Below, in pieces: positions 8,092 through 16,048 of a stretch of DNA of 48,867 bases. A program made the translations under genes and the position numbers. The first letter of the stretch is position 1. Each line of letters opens with the position of its first letter. Location of the stretch: positions 1 to 48,867 of the forward strand of contig JAFWGJ010000029.1 of NCBI GenBank assembly GCA_017512405.1. The letters are read 5' to 3'. Source of the DNA: a bacterium. GTDB lineage: Bacteria > Cyanobacteriota > Vampirovibrionia > Gastranaerophilales > Gastranaerophilaceae. The notes below the pieces were generated by a model. That model saw nothing but the letters and a program-made list of their open reading frames with translations, was not told the DNA's origin and did no database searches.

Positions 8092-9567
8092 TTATTCTCC
8101 GCCCGGCTCAAGTTCAAACGGACTGTTTGGCTTAAACTTATTTTTGTATACCTCAACGTGAGACTGGAATACTTCCGGTAACTTTTCAGGCATTTGAGCT
8201 TTTGCATATCTTCTCATCATGCCTGTATAAACTATCTCAAAATGTTTAGCCTGTATATATTCACCGATTGCTTCCGGTTTTATTGCATCATTTTCGACCG
8301 CTAAAATTTCAACTTCAACAGGAACCTTTTCTGCGTAAGAAAGCAAAATTGCACTGACATATTTTTTGTAATTTGGTGAAATATTTGGCGACATAACGGT
8401 CATTACGACGTTATATTTATCTCTGTTTGCCGGATAGAAAAAACCTTCTGATGCATAATGCATACTGTCAGGTGCTTTTGTTGCATTGAAATTAAAATCT
8501 TTAAGAGATTCTAAATATAATTGTTTAATCCAGTTTTCTCCACCACCTTCAAATAATCTGCCAAAATACTGCTGTTGTTTTAATTTATATCCGAATTGCT
8601 CTGCATACAAATTAAACATTGAACTTTTTGCAGCAGGATTTAGGTTTAAATTATGTCCTAAACATTTCTTTGAAGTTTCAGCAGCACTTTCAAGTATTCT
8701 TTTTGCAATGGCTTTGTCAACTCCGGCGTAAGCAAGCGCAAATAACCCTGCATCATCAAACATACTAAAACGACCGCCTACTCCGTCATGAATATATAAC
8801 TCTTTAATATATTCGTTTTGTTGACCATTTTTATTTCCAATTTTTCCTCTCAAATTCTTTGAATTGGGTGTTTTATCGGTACATATAGCAAAATGACTTT
8901 GTGCGGATTTTGCAGCATCTTTTAGCGACATACCTTGTCTTACATAATAATCAACAAGTTTGTCTTCAAATCTTACAAAACTGTCTTTTGTTTCAAAAGT
9001 CGTACCCGATTTTGATACTACTAAAAAGTTCAAATCCTGAATTGGCTTATTTATTTCCTTTAAAAAATTATCAAAACTTACAGGGTCTATATCCGAATAA
9101 AAATAAACTTTACCCTTGTTTCCGACACCGTTTAAATTAAGCAAAAATTCTGCGGTATGCTTTGAACCGCCGATACCTAAAACTACAAGTGGGCGCTCAG
9201 TACTATTTTTTCTTGATTTTAAAGTTTGCGCCTGAGCATAAATTTCATCTAAATGGGATTTAGTACCTTTTTTTGCAAGTTGTTCCGAAGGCAAATCCAC
9301 CCATTTTAAAAACTCACCAACTTTACCTTTTCGTGAAGAAAAATCACTTATAACTTTATTCATAAGATTTTCGTAGTACTTTTGAATTTCTTCATAATAG
9401 TAAATGTTTGTGTGATTATCCTGTTGTATTACAAACATTTGTACCATAGATTGCTTTTGAAGTTCTTTAACTTCATGAATTGTCGGAACATTCTCCGCTT
9501 TTGCAATCAAATTTAATTTTTCCATATCAGGATTAATCATCATTGCCAATAATAATTCTGAAATCAT
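8092..9567 (-). CDS. pgi: Glucose-6-phosphate isomerase
   Basis: Cytoplasmic glycolytic enzyme interconverting glucose 6-phosphate and fructose 6-phosphate. The sugar-phosphate binding motifs are present: LGIGGSKHTAE near residue 131 and VVSKSGTTFETK near residue 184, and the SIS-fold core continues with HDGVGGRFSMFDDAG and the substrate-binding GGGENWIKQ. At 491 residues it is shorter than the roughly 550-residue enterobacterial form. The start ATG follows AAAAGGAGAATTT closely. It is the last gene of a three-gene unit with gltA and a secreted beta-domain protein (12-base gap) and ends at the terminator at 8040-8068. Confidence 0.95.
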   Translation of the reverse strand: MISELLLAMMINPDMEKLNLIAKAENVPTIHEVKELQKQSMVQMFVIQQDNHTNIYYYEEIQKYYENLMNKVISDFSSRKGKVGEFLKWVDLPSEQLAKKGTKSHLDEIYAQAQTLKSRKNSTERPLVVLGIGGSKHTAEFLLNLNGVGNKGKVYFYSDIDPVSFDNFLKEINKPIQDLNFLVVSKSGTTFETKDSFVRFEDKLVDYYVRQGMSLKDAAKSAQSHFAICTDKTPNSKNLRGKIGNKNGQQNEYIKELYIHDGVGGRFSMFDDAGLFALAYAGVDKAIAKRILESAAETSKKCLGHNLNLNPAAKSSMFNLYAEQFGYKLKQQQYFGRLFEGGGENWIKQLYLESLKDFNFNATKAPDSMHYASEGFFYPANRDKYNVVMTVMSPNISPNYKKYVSAILLSYAEKVPVEVEILAVENDAIKPEAIGEYIQAKHFEIVYTGMMRRYAKAQMPEKLPEVFQSHVEVYKNKFKPNSPFELEPGGE

Positions 9568-9579
9568 AAATTCTCCTTT

Positions 9580-10428
9580 TTAATTGTAAATAGTTGTATC
9601 TTCTAGTAATTTTAATTCAAAAGGGCTATTTGCTGGTATTGAAATACTGCCACCCTCTGAAAATAGAGCAAAGACAGGAGAGCCAATAAAATTAACCCCT
9701 ACTACTACAACACCGGTAATCAAAGTAAACGGACTGAATATTACCGTTACACTGTCACCTGCAAGTTTTTTGGTCTTTGCCCACATTTTATTATAAAAAT
9801 TTCTTCCCAGTTTTGTTGAGTTAATAACATTTTTCCAGTAAGTTCTTTTCCCTTTTATATTATTAAAATAAATATTTTTATAGTTTGCTTTTGTAATTTT
9901 TGCGTTAATTTCCTGACTTTTGCCATTTATGGTAACATTGTCGACTTTAATAACAATCAATCCACCGTTACCTGCCAACTGAGGAGTATGAGAATCCGTA
10001 ACTACACCTATAAATCTTGTATTTTCAGGCAGTGAAAAATATCTTGTTTTTAAGGGTTTTGAAAGTCTGAAATAAATCTTTGTACCAACAGACATTTTAT
10101 CAGAAATACCTGATGTTAATCTGACAGTAAATTTAGTGCCTTTTTTAAGCGTTATTTGCTGATTTTTTGAACTTGGAAGTGTCTTAACCTCTTTCAACGG
10201 AGGTGTCGAAAGAACAGGTTTTGAAAAATTCTCATTAGATTTCAACGGAATATCATTTTTTAAATTATCAGGTAAAGGTGGAAGTAAATCATCTTCTATT
10301 TTTTTTGTGTTGTATTTTTTTCTGATTTCATCATCAACAGAAGTATCTATATCAAAAGCCGCAATTACAGGCAGATTTAGATACAACATTGATATAAAAA
10401 ATATAAAAATTTTATTTAAGCATTTCAT
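9580..10428 (-). CDS. Secreted protein with beta-rich domain shared with two other proteins of the window
   Basis: About 282 residues. The ATG at 10428 gives a signal peptide (LNKIFIFFISMLYLNLPVIAA before FDID), so the longer frame into gltA is rejected. After a Lys/Pro-rich linker comes a beta-rich domain (KKGTKFTVRLTSGIS, VGTKIYFRLSKPL, LPENTRFIGVVTD, GGLIVIKVDNVTINGKSQEI), then a hydrophobic stretch (FTLITGVVVVGVNFIGSPVF) and the ending NSPFELKLLEDTTIYN. The order resembles the protein at 39976-40680 and the C-terminal part of the SLH protein, and loosely recalls VirB10/TrbI C-terminal domains. The start overlaps the end of gltA by 17 bases. Function unknown; envelope location is inferred. 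Confidence 0.75.
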   Translation of the reverse strand: MKCLNKIFIFFISMLYLNLPVIAAFDIDTSVDDEIRKKYNTKKIEDDLLPPLPDNLKNDIPLKSNENFSKPVLSTPPLKEVKTLPSSKNQQITLKKGTKFTVRLTSGISDKMSVGTKIYFRLSKPLKTRYFSLPENTRFIGVVTDSHTPQLAGNGGLIVIKVDNVTINGKSQEINAKITKANYKNIYFNNIKGKRTYWKNVINSTKLGRNFYNKMWAKTKKLAGDSVTVIFSPFTLITGVVVVGVNFIGSPVFALFSEGGSISIPANSPFELKLLEDTTIYN

Positions 10429-11782
10429 TAATAGCCTTAGCCGCTCTTTTACCTGCACCCATTGCATTAATTGCCGTTGATTCGCCTGTTGGCGCAACAT
10501 CACCGCCTGCATATATTCTCGGAATAGACGTTAAACCTGTTTCAGCCTCAATAGTAATATAACCTTTTTTATCCGTAACTATCTCTATACCGTCAGCTTT
10601 TGCAGATTTTTGAATAATAGGATTTGGTCCTGTGCCTAATGCAACAATTACGGTATCCACATCAATAATTGTTGATTCACCTGTACCGATAGGTCTTCTT
10701 CTTCCGCTTTCATCAGGTTCGCCAAGTTCCATAACTTCAAGTTTTAAACCTGTTACATAACCGTCTTCGCCTAAAATTTCCATAGGTGAATGAAGTAATT
10801 TAAATACAACACCTTCTTCTTTTGCGTGTCTTACTTCTTCTTTTCTTGCAGGAAGTTCGGCTTCTGTTCTTCTGTAAACAATAGTTACATCTTCAAAACC
10901 GGCTCTTAGAGCAGTTCTTGCAGCGTCCATTGCAACATTTCCCCCGCCTATAATAGCAGCCTTTTTGCCGACTCTTAAAGGTGTTGGATATTTATCATCA
11001 TTGGCGTGCATTAAGTTTACACGTGTCAAAAATTCATTTGCGGAATATACACCGTTTAAATTTTCGCCTGCAACACCAAGCATTTTTGGCAAACCTGCAC
11101 CTGAACAGATAAATATAGCGTCATAACCGTCTTCTTCAAGTTGTTTTAATGTAATTGATTTACCAACAATTACATTTTTATTAAACACGACACCCATTTT
11201 TTTCAGTGCATCCAGTTCTCTGTCTAAAACAGTTCTAGGTAATCTAAAAGGCGGAATACCATATCTTAAAACACCGCCTAATTCGTGCAAAGCTTCAAAT
11301 ACAGTAACATCATGCCCTGCTTTTCTTAAATCAGCAGCTGCGGTAATTCCTGCACAACCGGAACCAACAATTGCAACCTTTTTACCGCTTGGTTTTATTT
11401 CAGTTTCGGCAGCTTTTGTCGCATCACCTACATATCTTTCTAACGCTCCGATTGCAACAGCATCACCTTTCAAACCTAAAACACATTTACCTTCACATTG
11501 TCTTTCTTGCGGGCAAACTCGACCGCATACAGATGGCAACATGCTTGATTCTCTAATTATTTCGCCTGCTTTTTCTATGTTCCCTTCTTTAACTTCGTGG
11601 ATAAAAGCAGGAATATTAATATTTACAGGACATCCTGAAACACATCTTGGATTTTTACAATTCAAACATCTCGAAGCTTCAAGTTTTGCTTGTTCATTCG
11701 TTAAATTATCCTCAACAGGTTCAAAATTTGTTTTTCTGACCATCGGGTCTTGTTCGTGTTGTTTTTGTCTTTCTGCTGCCAT
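10412..11782 (-). CDS. gltA: NADPH-dependent glutamate synthase small-subunit type oxidoreductase
   Basis: Iron-sulfur flavoprotein of the GltD/NfnB/SudA group, about 456 residues. The N-terminus carries two Cys clusters for Fe-S centres (CLNCKNPRCVSGCP and CGRVCPQERQCEGKC). Two dinucleotide-binding folds follow: VAIVGSGCAGITAAADLR for FAD and AAIIGGGNVAMDAARTALR for NADPH, and the FAD-binding ending YAGGDV ... TAINAMGAGKRAAKAI. Stand-alone proteins of this type are annotated as homotetrameric glutamate synthase, but the same fold serves in NfnAB electron bifurcation. No NfnA/SudB-like partner is adjacent, so the exact reaction is open. The ATG at 11782 follows GAGGGG; a TTG upstream is less likely. 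It heads the operon with the 9580-10428 gene and pgi. Confidence 0.87.
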   Translation of the reverse strand: MAAERQKQHEQDPMVRKTNFEPVEDNLTNEQAKLEASRCLNCKNPRCVSGCPVNINIPAFIHEVKEGNIEKAGEIIRESSMLPSVCGRVCPQERQCEGKCVLGLKGDAVAIGALERYVGDATKAAETEIKPSGKKVAIVGSGCAGITAAADLRKAGHDVTVFEALHELGGVLRYGIPPFRLPRTVLDRELDALKKMGVVFNKNVIVGKSITLKQLEEDGYDAIFICSGAGLPKMLGVAGENLNGVYSANEFLTRVNLMHANDDKYPTPLRVGKKAAIIGGGNVAMDAARTALRAGFEDVTIVYRRTEAELPARKEEVRHAKEEGVVFKLLHSPMEILGEDGYVTGLKLEVMELGEPDESGRRRPIGTGESTIIDVDTVIVALGTGPNPIIQKSAKADGIEIVTDKKGYITIEAETGLTSIPRIYAGGDVAPTGESTAINAMGAGKRAAKAINEMLK

Positions 11783-11807
11783 ATTATTTCCCCTCAATTT
11801 TTATTTA

Positions 11808-11836
11808 ATTTTAAATCAAAAATTAATGTTGTGCAA
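11808..11836 (-). promoter_or_regulatory. Sigma70-type promoter of the gltA operon
   Basis: On the - strand TTGCAC (11836-11831) and TAAAAT (11813-11808) are separated by 17 bases, giving a start about 20 bases before the gltA ATG, which leaves room for the GAGGGG ribosome site. Confidence 0.6.
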
Positions 11837-11852
11837 ATTTTTAACAATAAAA

Positions 11853-11872
11853 AAGGTGCCTTTCGGCACCTT
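11853..11872 (-). terminator. Intrinsic terminator, - strand
   Basis: The 8-bp stem AAGGTGCC / GGCACCTT with a GAAA tetraloop on the - strand is followed by TTTTTTATTGTT. It can end transcripts of the 12084-13349 gene before the gltA promoter. On the + strand the same hairpin has only a short T-stretch. Confidence 0.8.
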
Positions 11873-11879
11873 GATTTTT

Positions 11880-12003
11880 ATAAGAGTGATTATGAATTTA
11901 GGAATAAGAATTTTATACGAGTAAAATGGCAGAGCCAGACATAGCAAAAATACGCTCTGCCAAGAGACTCGTTTATATTAATCCGATTACACGGATTTTT
12001 TCT
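11880..12003 (+). ncRNA. Possible small structured RNA ending at an intrinsic terminator
   Basis: The gene-free stretch 11783-12083 contains a two-part helix on the + strand: outer ACGAGT / ACTCGT (11917-11922 with 11967-11972) and inner TGGCAGAGC / GCTCTGCCA (11927-11935 with 11954-11962), then AATCCG / CGGATT (11980-11985 with 11992-11997) followed by six T. A terminator on + with no + gene before it suggests a short RNA of about 100-120 bases. No known family (SRP, 6S, tmRNA) fits by eye and no convincing promoter was found, so it may instead be the 3' untranslated region of the gene on the other strand. Confidence 0.35.
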
Positions 12004-12083
12004 GTGAAATTTAAATGTATTAGTTACTAAGATACTAAGGCTCTACGGCACTAAGCATTTAATATTCACTAAATTAAGCTAAA

Positions 12084-13349
12084 CTAAGCGAATGTCTTGA
12101 AGGAATCTTCAACGTTCTTCTTACATACAGCTTTAACAGCTTCCATTTCTGTTTGAACAGCATTGTGTTCTGTGTCAAGTTGTTTAAGCTTCAATTCTAA
12201 TTGTCTGTCTTGTGCTTGAACAATAGAAGTTTGAGCGTTGATATGGTTCATTTCTTGTTCATATAAGTATGATTTATATGTATATTCATTCATTGCGTCG
12301 TTATATGCATCGTCATCTGTGATTGTATTCGCAGTTACAGCATAGTCTTCACCTTTATAATTAAAGCTTTGTACACGATTATTACCATCACGGCTTATAG
12401 TTACAGGTGTGTAACTATCTTCATGGAATACATCTATATCACTTGCAGTGTAGTAAGTAACATGTTTATCTTCGCCGGCACCCTGTGCAGTAACGATTTC
12501 GGAACCTACATAGTATTGGTATATAGGCTTATCTTCTGTTCCTACGTTTGCCACCCATACTGCTTTTGTGCCACCCTCTGATAATTCATCATAAGCATCT
12601 TGGTGTATACCATTAGGTGCCACATAACTCAATTCAGCAGTTTTACCTTTATACGTTGTGATAAATTGACCGGACATATCTCCGCCTTTTGCAGATACAT
12701 CATCCACTGAGTGATATTGAATATTACTTTCTGAACCTGGAGAACCAGCAGCCAAAGTTTCTAATTGTTCTTTTGTATAATACTGATTTGCACCGGCATT
12801 ATAGTGTAATGTATTTGTTGTAGTACATCCTAATTTATTCCATACTGATAATAACGGTTCAGTACTCGGAACAGAGGTTTGGTTAGTCAATTGTGTAAAT
12901 TGGGTTCCATTCCAAAATTCGTAGTTGCTACCGTTTTTTCTACATCTTCCAATCATATCTTCGTTTGTATAAACCGGACTTGTTGTTGAAGATGGTGTTA
13001 CATTAGATACATCTGAACGTTGTTTAGTTGTACATCCAGGGAAACCTATTTCTTTTTGTGTATAATTAAATATTACAGTATACTCCCCAGGAGTAGTTGT
13101 TTTCGCAAATTGTGTTACTTTTGCTTCAGTATCATAATTACCCGGAATTTGGAATGAATATTCAACTCTTGTGTAATCCTGAGTATTAGGTGGTACAGGA
13201 ACCTGCAATGCCAACATTTGGTTGTACAAGTTCGCAGATTCATTAGCCAACTCTGTTCTTTGTTGGTTAATTTGTTGACCGTGATACTCTATATTTGTTC
13301 TACGTGCGGTTAGATTTAAAAACCTAGCCTGTGATGCTGCCATGCCCAT
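12084..13349 (-). CDS. Axial-protein-like secreted subunit with conserved helical ends (unknown family)
   Basis: 421 residues with no classical signal peptide. The first 50 residues (MGMAASQARFLNLTARRTN, then IEYHGQQINQQRTELANESANLYNQM) form an amphipathic helix, the middle (about 55-340) is Thr/Tyr/Gly-rich and beta-like with four cysteines, and the last 80 residues form a long coiled coil (SYLYEQEMNHINAQ ... LELKLKQLDTEHNAVQTEMEAVKAV) ending KTFA. Helical ends around a variable middle is the layout of flagellin, hook and needle-type axial proteins, and a missing signal peptide would suit export by a type III-like route, but this is inference. It has its own ribosome site AGGAGAG, a likely promoter at 13436-13462 and a downstream terminator, so it is monocistronic. 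I cannot name the family. Confidence 0.8.
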   Translation of the reverse strand: MGMAASQARFLNLTARRTNIEYHGQQINQQRTELANESANLYNQMLALQVPVPPNTQDYTRVEYSFQIPGNYDTEAKVTQFAKTTTPGEYTVIFNYTQKEIGFPGCTTKQRSDVSNVTPSSTTSPVYTNEDMIGRCRKNGSNYEFWNGTQFTQLTNQTSVPSTEPLLSVWNKLGCTTTNTLHYNAGANQYYTKEQLETLAAGSPGSESNIQYHSVDDVSAKGGDMSGQFITTYKGKTAELSYVAPNGIHQDAYDELSEGGTKAVWVANVGTEDKPIYQYYVGSEIVTAQGAGEDKHVTYYTASDIDVFHEDSYTPVTISRDGNNRVQSFNYKGEDYAVTANTITDDDAYNDAMNEYTYKSYLYEQEMNHINAQTSIVQAQDRQLELKLKQLDTEHNAVQTEMEAVKAVCKKNVEDSFKTFA

Positions 13350-13435
13350 AATTTTCTCTCCTATGCTATGTCTATCTCTACATCGGCATGTTTAATGATG
13401 AATTTAGAAAAAGCAACAAAATCTCATTTATTCGA

Positions 13436-13462
13436 TGTATACAAAACTTAACAATACGTCAA
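13436..13462 (-). promoter_or_regulatory. Possible promoter of the axial-like protein gene
   Basis: On the - strand TTTTGACG (ending at 13457) and TATACA (13441-13436) are 15-17 bases apart depending on the -35 register. The predicted leader is about 80 bases. Confidence 0.4.
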
Positions 13463-13555
13463 AACTAGCTAATATCTAAATAATTTAATGTGCATATTTT
13501 TAATTAAATACTTATTTATCGTGCATTTTTGCAATATTTTTTGCTTCTTTTTTCA

Positions 13556-13564
13556 TGCTAAAAT
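13556..13564 (+). promoter_or_regulatory. Extended -10 element before the flavodiiron gene
   Basis: TGCTAAAAT is an extended -10 box (TGn plus TAAAAT) 30 bases before the start codon. No -35 box at the usual distance is convincing. Confidence 0.4.
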
Positions 13565-13593
13565 CATTGAAAGGAATATTTAAGGAGTAAGGC

Positions 13594-15408
13594 ATGCATA
13601 ATACTAAAAAAATTACTGATGATTTATACTTTTTAGGTGCCAGCGACAGACGATTAGCACTTTTTGAAAATGTTTTTCCAATTGAACGTGGAGTTTCTTA
13701 CAACTCTTATTTATTAAAAGATGAGAAAACAGTATTGCTTGATACAGTTGACAAAGCTGTTCTTGAACAATTTGAAGAAAATCTTGAATATGAGTTAAAC
13801 GGCAGAAATCTTGATTATATAATTATAAATCACATGGAACCTGACCATGCTGCAACTTTACAGGTTATTTCAAATAAATATCCGAACGCAAAAATTATCA
13901 CAAATGCAAAAGCAAAAAACATGATGAAACAATATTTTGACTTTGATGTTGAAGGTCGTGTAGAAGTGATAAAAGAAGGCGATACGTTAAGTACCGGTAA
14001 ACATACATTAACCTTTGTCATGGCGCCAATGGTTCATTGGCCGGAAGCTATGGTAACTTATGATGTTGCAGATAAAATTTTGTTTTCAGCTGATGCTTTC
14101 GGCACCTTCGGAGCATTAAACGGTAATATTTTTGCGGATGAACTTAATTTTACGGAAGAATGGCTTGATGACGCAAGAAGATATTATACAAATATCGTTG
14201 GAAAATATGGAACACAAGTTCAGGCTTTATTAAAAAAGGCCTCAAACATTGAAATAAAAATGATTTGTCCTTTACATGGCCCTATATGGCGAAACAAAAT
14301 CGGCTGGTTTGTTGAAAAATACCAAAAATGGAGTACTTGCGAGCCCGAAGAAGAAACTGTTTTAGTTCTTTACGGTTCAATATACGGTCATACCGAAAAT
14401 GTTGCTGAAATTGTGGCCTCAAAACTTGCTGACAAAGGTATTAAAAATATCAAAATGTATGATGTTTCTAAAACTCATTTTTCAGTAATTGTTGCAGAAG
14501 CGTTCAGATGTTCTCATCTTGTAATTGCATCTGCTACTTATAATGCAGGTATTTTCTGCAATATGGAGACAATTTTAACAGATCTAAAAGCACATAATCT
14601 TAAAAACAGAAAGGTTGCTATTATTGAAAACGGCACTTGGGCTCCTACTGCTGGCGGTTTGATTAAGAATATGCTTGCGGATATGAAAGATATTGAATTT
14701 ATTGAACCAATGGTTACAATTAAATCTTCAATGAAATCCGAGCAAATGGAAACCCTTGATACTCTTGTTGAAAATATTGCTAACAGTATAGTTATCAGAC
14801 CTGCTGTTACAAATCCAATGTTTAATATCAGTTATGGTTTATATGTTTTAACTTCTAAAACAGAAAAAGACAACGGATGTATCATCAATACCGTAAATCA
14901 GATTACTGACAATCCAAGACGTATATCAATTGCAGTAAACAAAAATAATTACACTTGCAAAATGATTGAAGAATCAGGAGTATTCAATGTTTCGGTATTA
15001 ACAGAAGAAACACCGTTCTCCGTATTTAAACAATTTGGTTTTGCTTCCGGAAAAGATACCGACAAATTTGCAGATTGCAATTTTGTTGACAGATGTGATA
15101 ACGGAGTATTATCTTTGAATAAATATACAAATACGGTAATTTGCGCAAAAGTTATCGATAAAAAAGATTACGGAACACACATTGAATTTACGGCAGATGT
15201 TGAAGATGCAAAAATAGTTTCCGATGTACCGTCAGTAACTTATACTTACTACCTAAATAATATAAAACCTGTTGTAAGACCTGATAAGAAAAAAGAAGGC
15301 TGGGTATGTAAAATCTGCGGTTATGTTTACGAAGGGAAAGATATACCAAAAGATTTTATTTGTCCTTTGTGTAAACATGGTGTTGAAGATTTTGAGCCTT
15401 TAAAATAG
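13594..15408 (+). CDS. Flavodiiron protein fused to flavin reductase and rubredoxin
   Basis: Cytoplasmic oxygen- or NO-reducing enzyme of 604 residues with four modules: a metallo-beta-lactamase-like diiron domain (about 1-250) with all expected ligands (NHMEPDHAA, MVHWPEAM, SADAFG, CPLHGPIW); a flavodoxin domain (about 254-395, YGSIYGHTENVAE); a flavin-reductase-like FMN domain (about 405-545, containing GCIINTVNQITDNPRRISIA); and a C-terminal rubredoxin (WVCKICGYVYEG ... CPLCKHG). In Moorella the last two modules form a separate protein, Hrb, the electron donor of FprA; here donor and oxidase are one chain. This suits an anaerobe coping with O2. Start ATG follows AAGGAG by six bases. The next gene is a flavodoxin-like protein 10 bases later. 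Confidence 0.93.
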   Translation: MHNTKKITDDLYFLGASDRRLALFENVFPIERGVSYNSYLLKDEKTVLLDTVDKAVLEQFEENLEYELNGRNLDYIIINHMEPDHAATLQVISNKYPNAKIITNAKAKNMMKQYFDFDVEGRVEVIKEGDTLSTGKHTLTFVMAPMVHWPEAMVTYDVADKILFSADAFGTFGALNGNIFADELNFTEEWLDDARRYYTNIVGKYGTQVQALLKKASNIEIKMICPLHGPIWRNKIGWFVEKYQKWSTCEPEEETVLVLYGSIYGHTENVAEIVASKLADKGIKNIKMYDVSKTHFSVIVAEAFRCSHLVIASATYNAGIFCNMETILTDLKAHNLKNRKVAIIENGTWAPTAGGLIKNMLADMKDIEFIEPMVTIKSSMKSEQMETLDTLVENIANSIVIRPAVTNPMFNISYGLYVLTSKTEKDNGCIINTVNQITDNPRRISIAVNKNNYTCKMIEESGVFNVSVLTEETPFSVFKQFGFASGKDTDKFADCNFVDRCDNGVLSLNKYTNTVICAKVIDKKDYGTHIEFTADVEDAKIVSDVPSVTYTYYLNNIKPVVRPDKKKEGWVCKICGYVYEGKDIPKDFICPLCKHGVEDFEPLK

Positions 15409-15418
15409 GAGAAAAAAG

Positions 15419-16045
15419 ATGAAAGTTTTATTAATAAACGGCAGTGCCAATGTTAGAGGATGTACATATACTGCACTTGCAGAAGTTGAAAAATCACTAA
15501 ATAATAACGGAATTGAAACAGAAATAATATCACTCGGCAACAAACCCATAAGAGATTGCATGGGTTGTAAGGTTTGCCGTTCAAATGGCGGGAAATGCGT
15601 ATTTGAAGATGATATGATAAACGAAATTGTTGAAAAAGCTAAAAACGCTGACGGATTTGTATTCGGTTCACCTATTTATTATGCGCATTCATCAGGAAGA
15701 TTACTTTCCGCAATGGACAGAATGTTTTATTCCGGAAGTTCAGCTTTTAAATATAAACCGGCAGCAGCAGTAGTTTCGGCAAGACGTGCAGGGACAACGG
15801 CAGGGTTAGAGCAAATTATGAAACATTTTACTATAAATTGCATGCCTGTTGTATCTTCAAACTATTGGAATATGGTACACGGTAACACGCCTGAAGAAGT
15901 TATGCAAGATAAAGAAGGTCTGCAAATAATGAGAGTTCTTGGTCAAAATATGGCATGGCTATTAAAATGTATTGAAAATGGCAAAAAATCGGGAATTGAT
16001 ATTCCTCAAACAGAGGAAAAAATACATACAAATTTTGTAAGATAA
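15419..16045 (+). CDS. Flavodoxin-fold NAD(P)H-dependent FMN reductase / iron-sulfur flavoprotein-like
   Basis: 208 residues. The N-terminal LLINGSANVRGCTYTAL is the FMN phosphate loop of the NADPH-dependent FMN reductase family. The motif CMGCKVCRSNGGKC near residues 48-61 is the compact cysteine cluster of iron-sulfur flavoproteins, and FVFGSPIYYAHSSGRLLSAMDR is the second FMN-contact region. It is likely an electron-transfer partner in oxygen or redox defence, given its position 10 bases behind the flavodiiron gene with its own AGGAGA site. Substrate not known. polA follows with a 3-base gap. Confidence 0.87.
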   Translation: MKVLLINGSANVRGCTYTALAEVEKSLNNNGIETEIISLGNKPIRDCMGCKVCRSNGGKCVFEDDMINEIVEKAKNADGFVFGSPIYYAHSSGRLLSAMDRMFYSGSSAFKYKPAAAVVSARRAGTTAGLEQIMKHFTINCMPVVSSNYWNMVHGNTPEEVMQDKEGLQIMRVLGQNMAWLLKCIENGKKSGIDIPQTEEKIHTNFVR

Positions 16046-16048
16046 ATT

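Noticed and set aside
11541-11924. Open frame opposite gltA
   Set aside because: Antisense of a conserved gene, crosses its promoter and a terminator.
11880-12003. SRP RNA, 6S RNA or riboswitch at this structured spot
   Set aside because: None of the known conserved loops is visible; kept only as an unassigned candidate.
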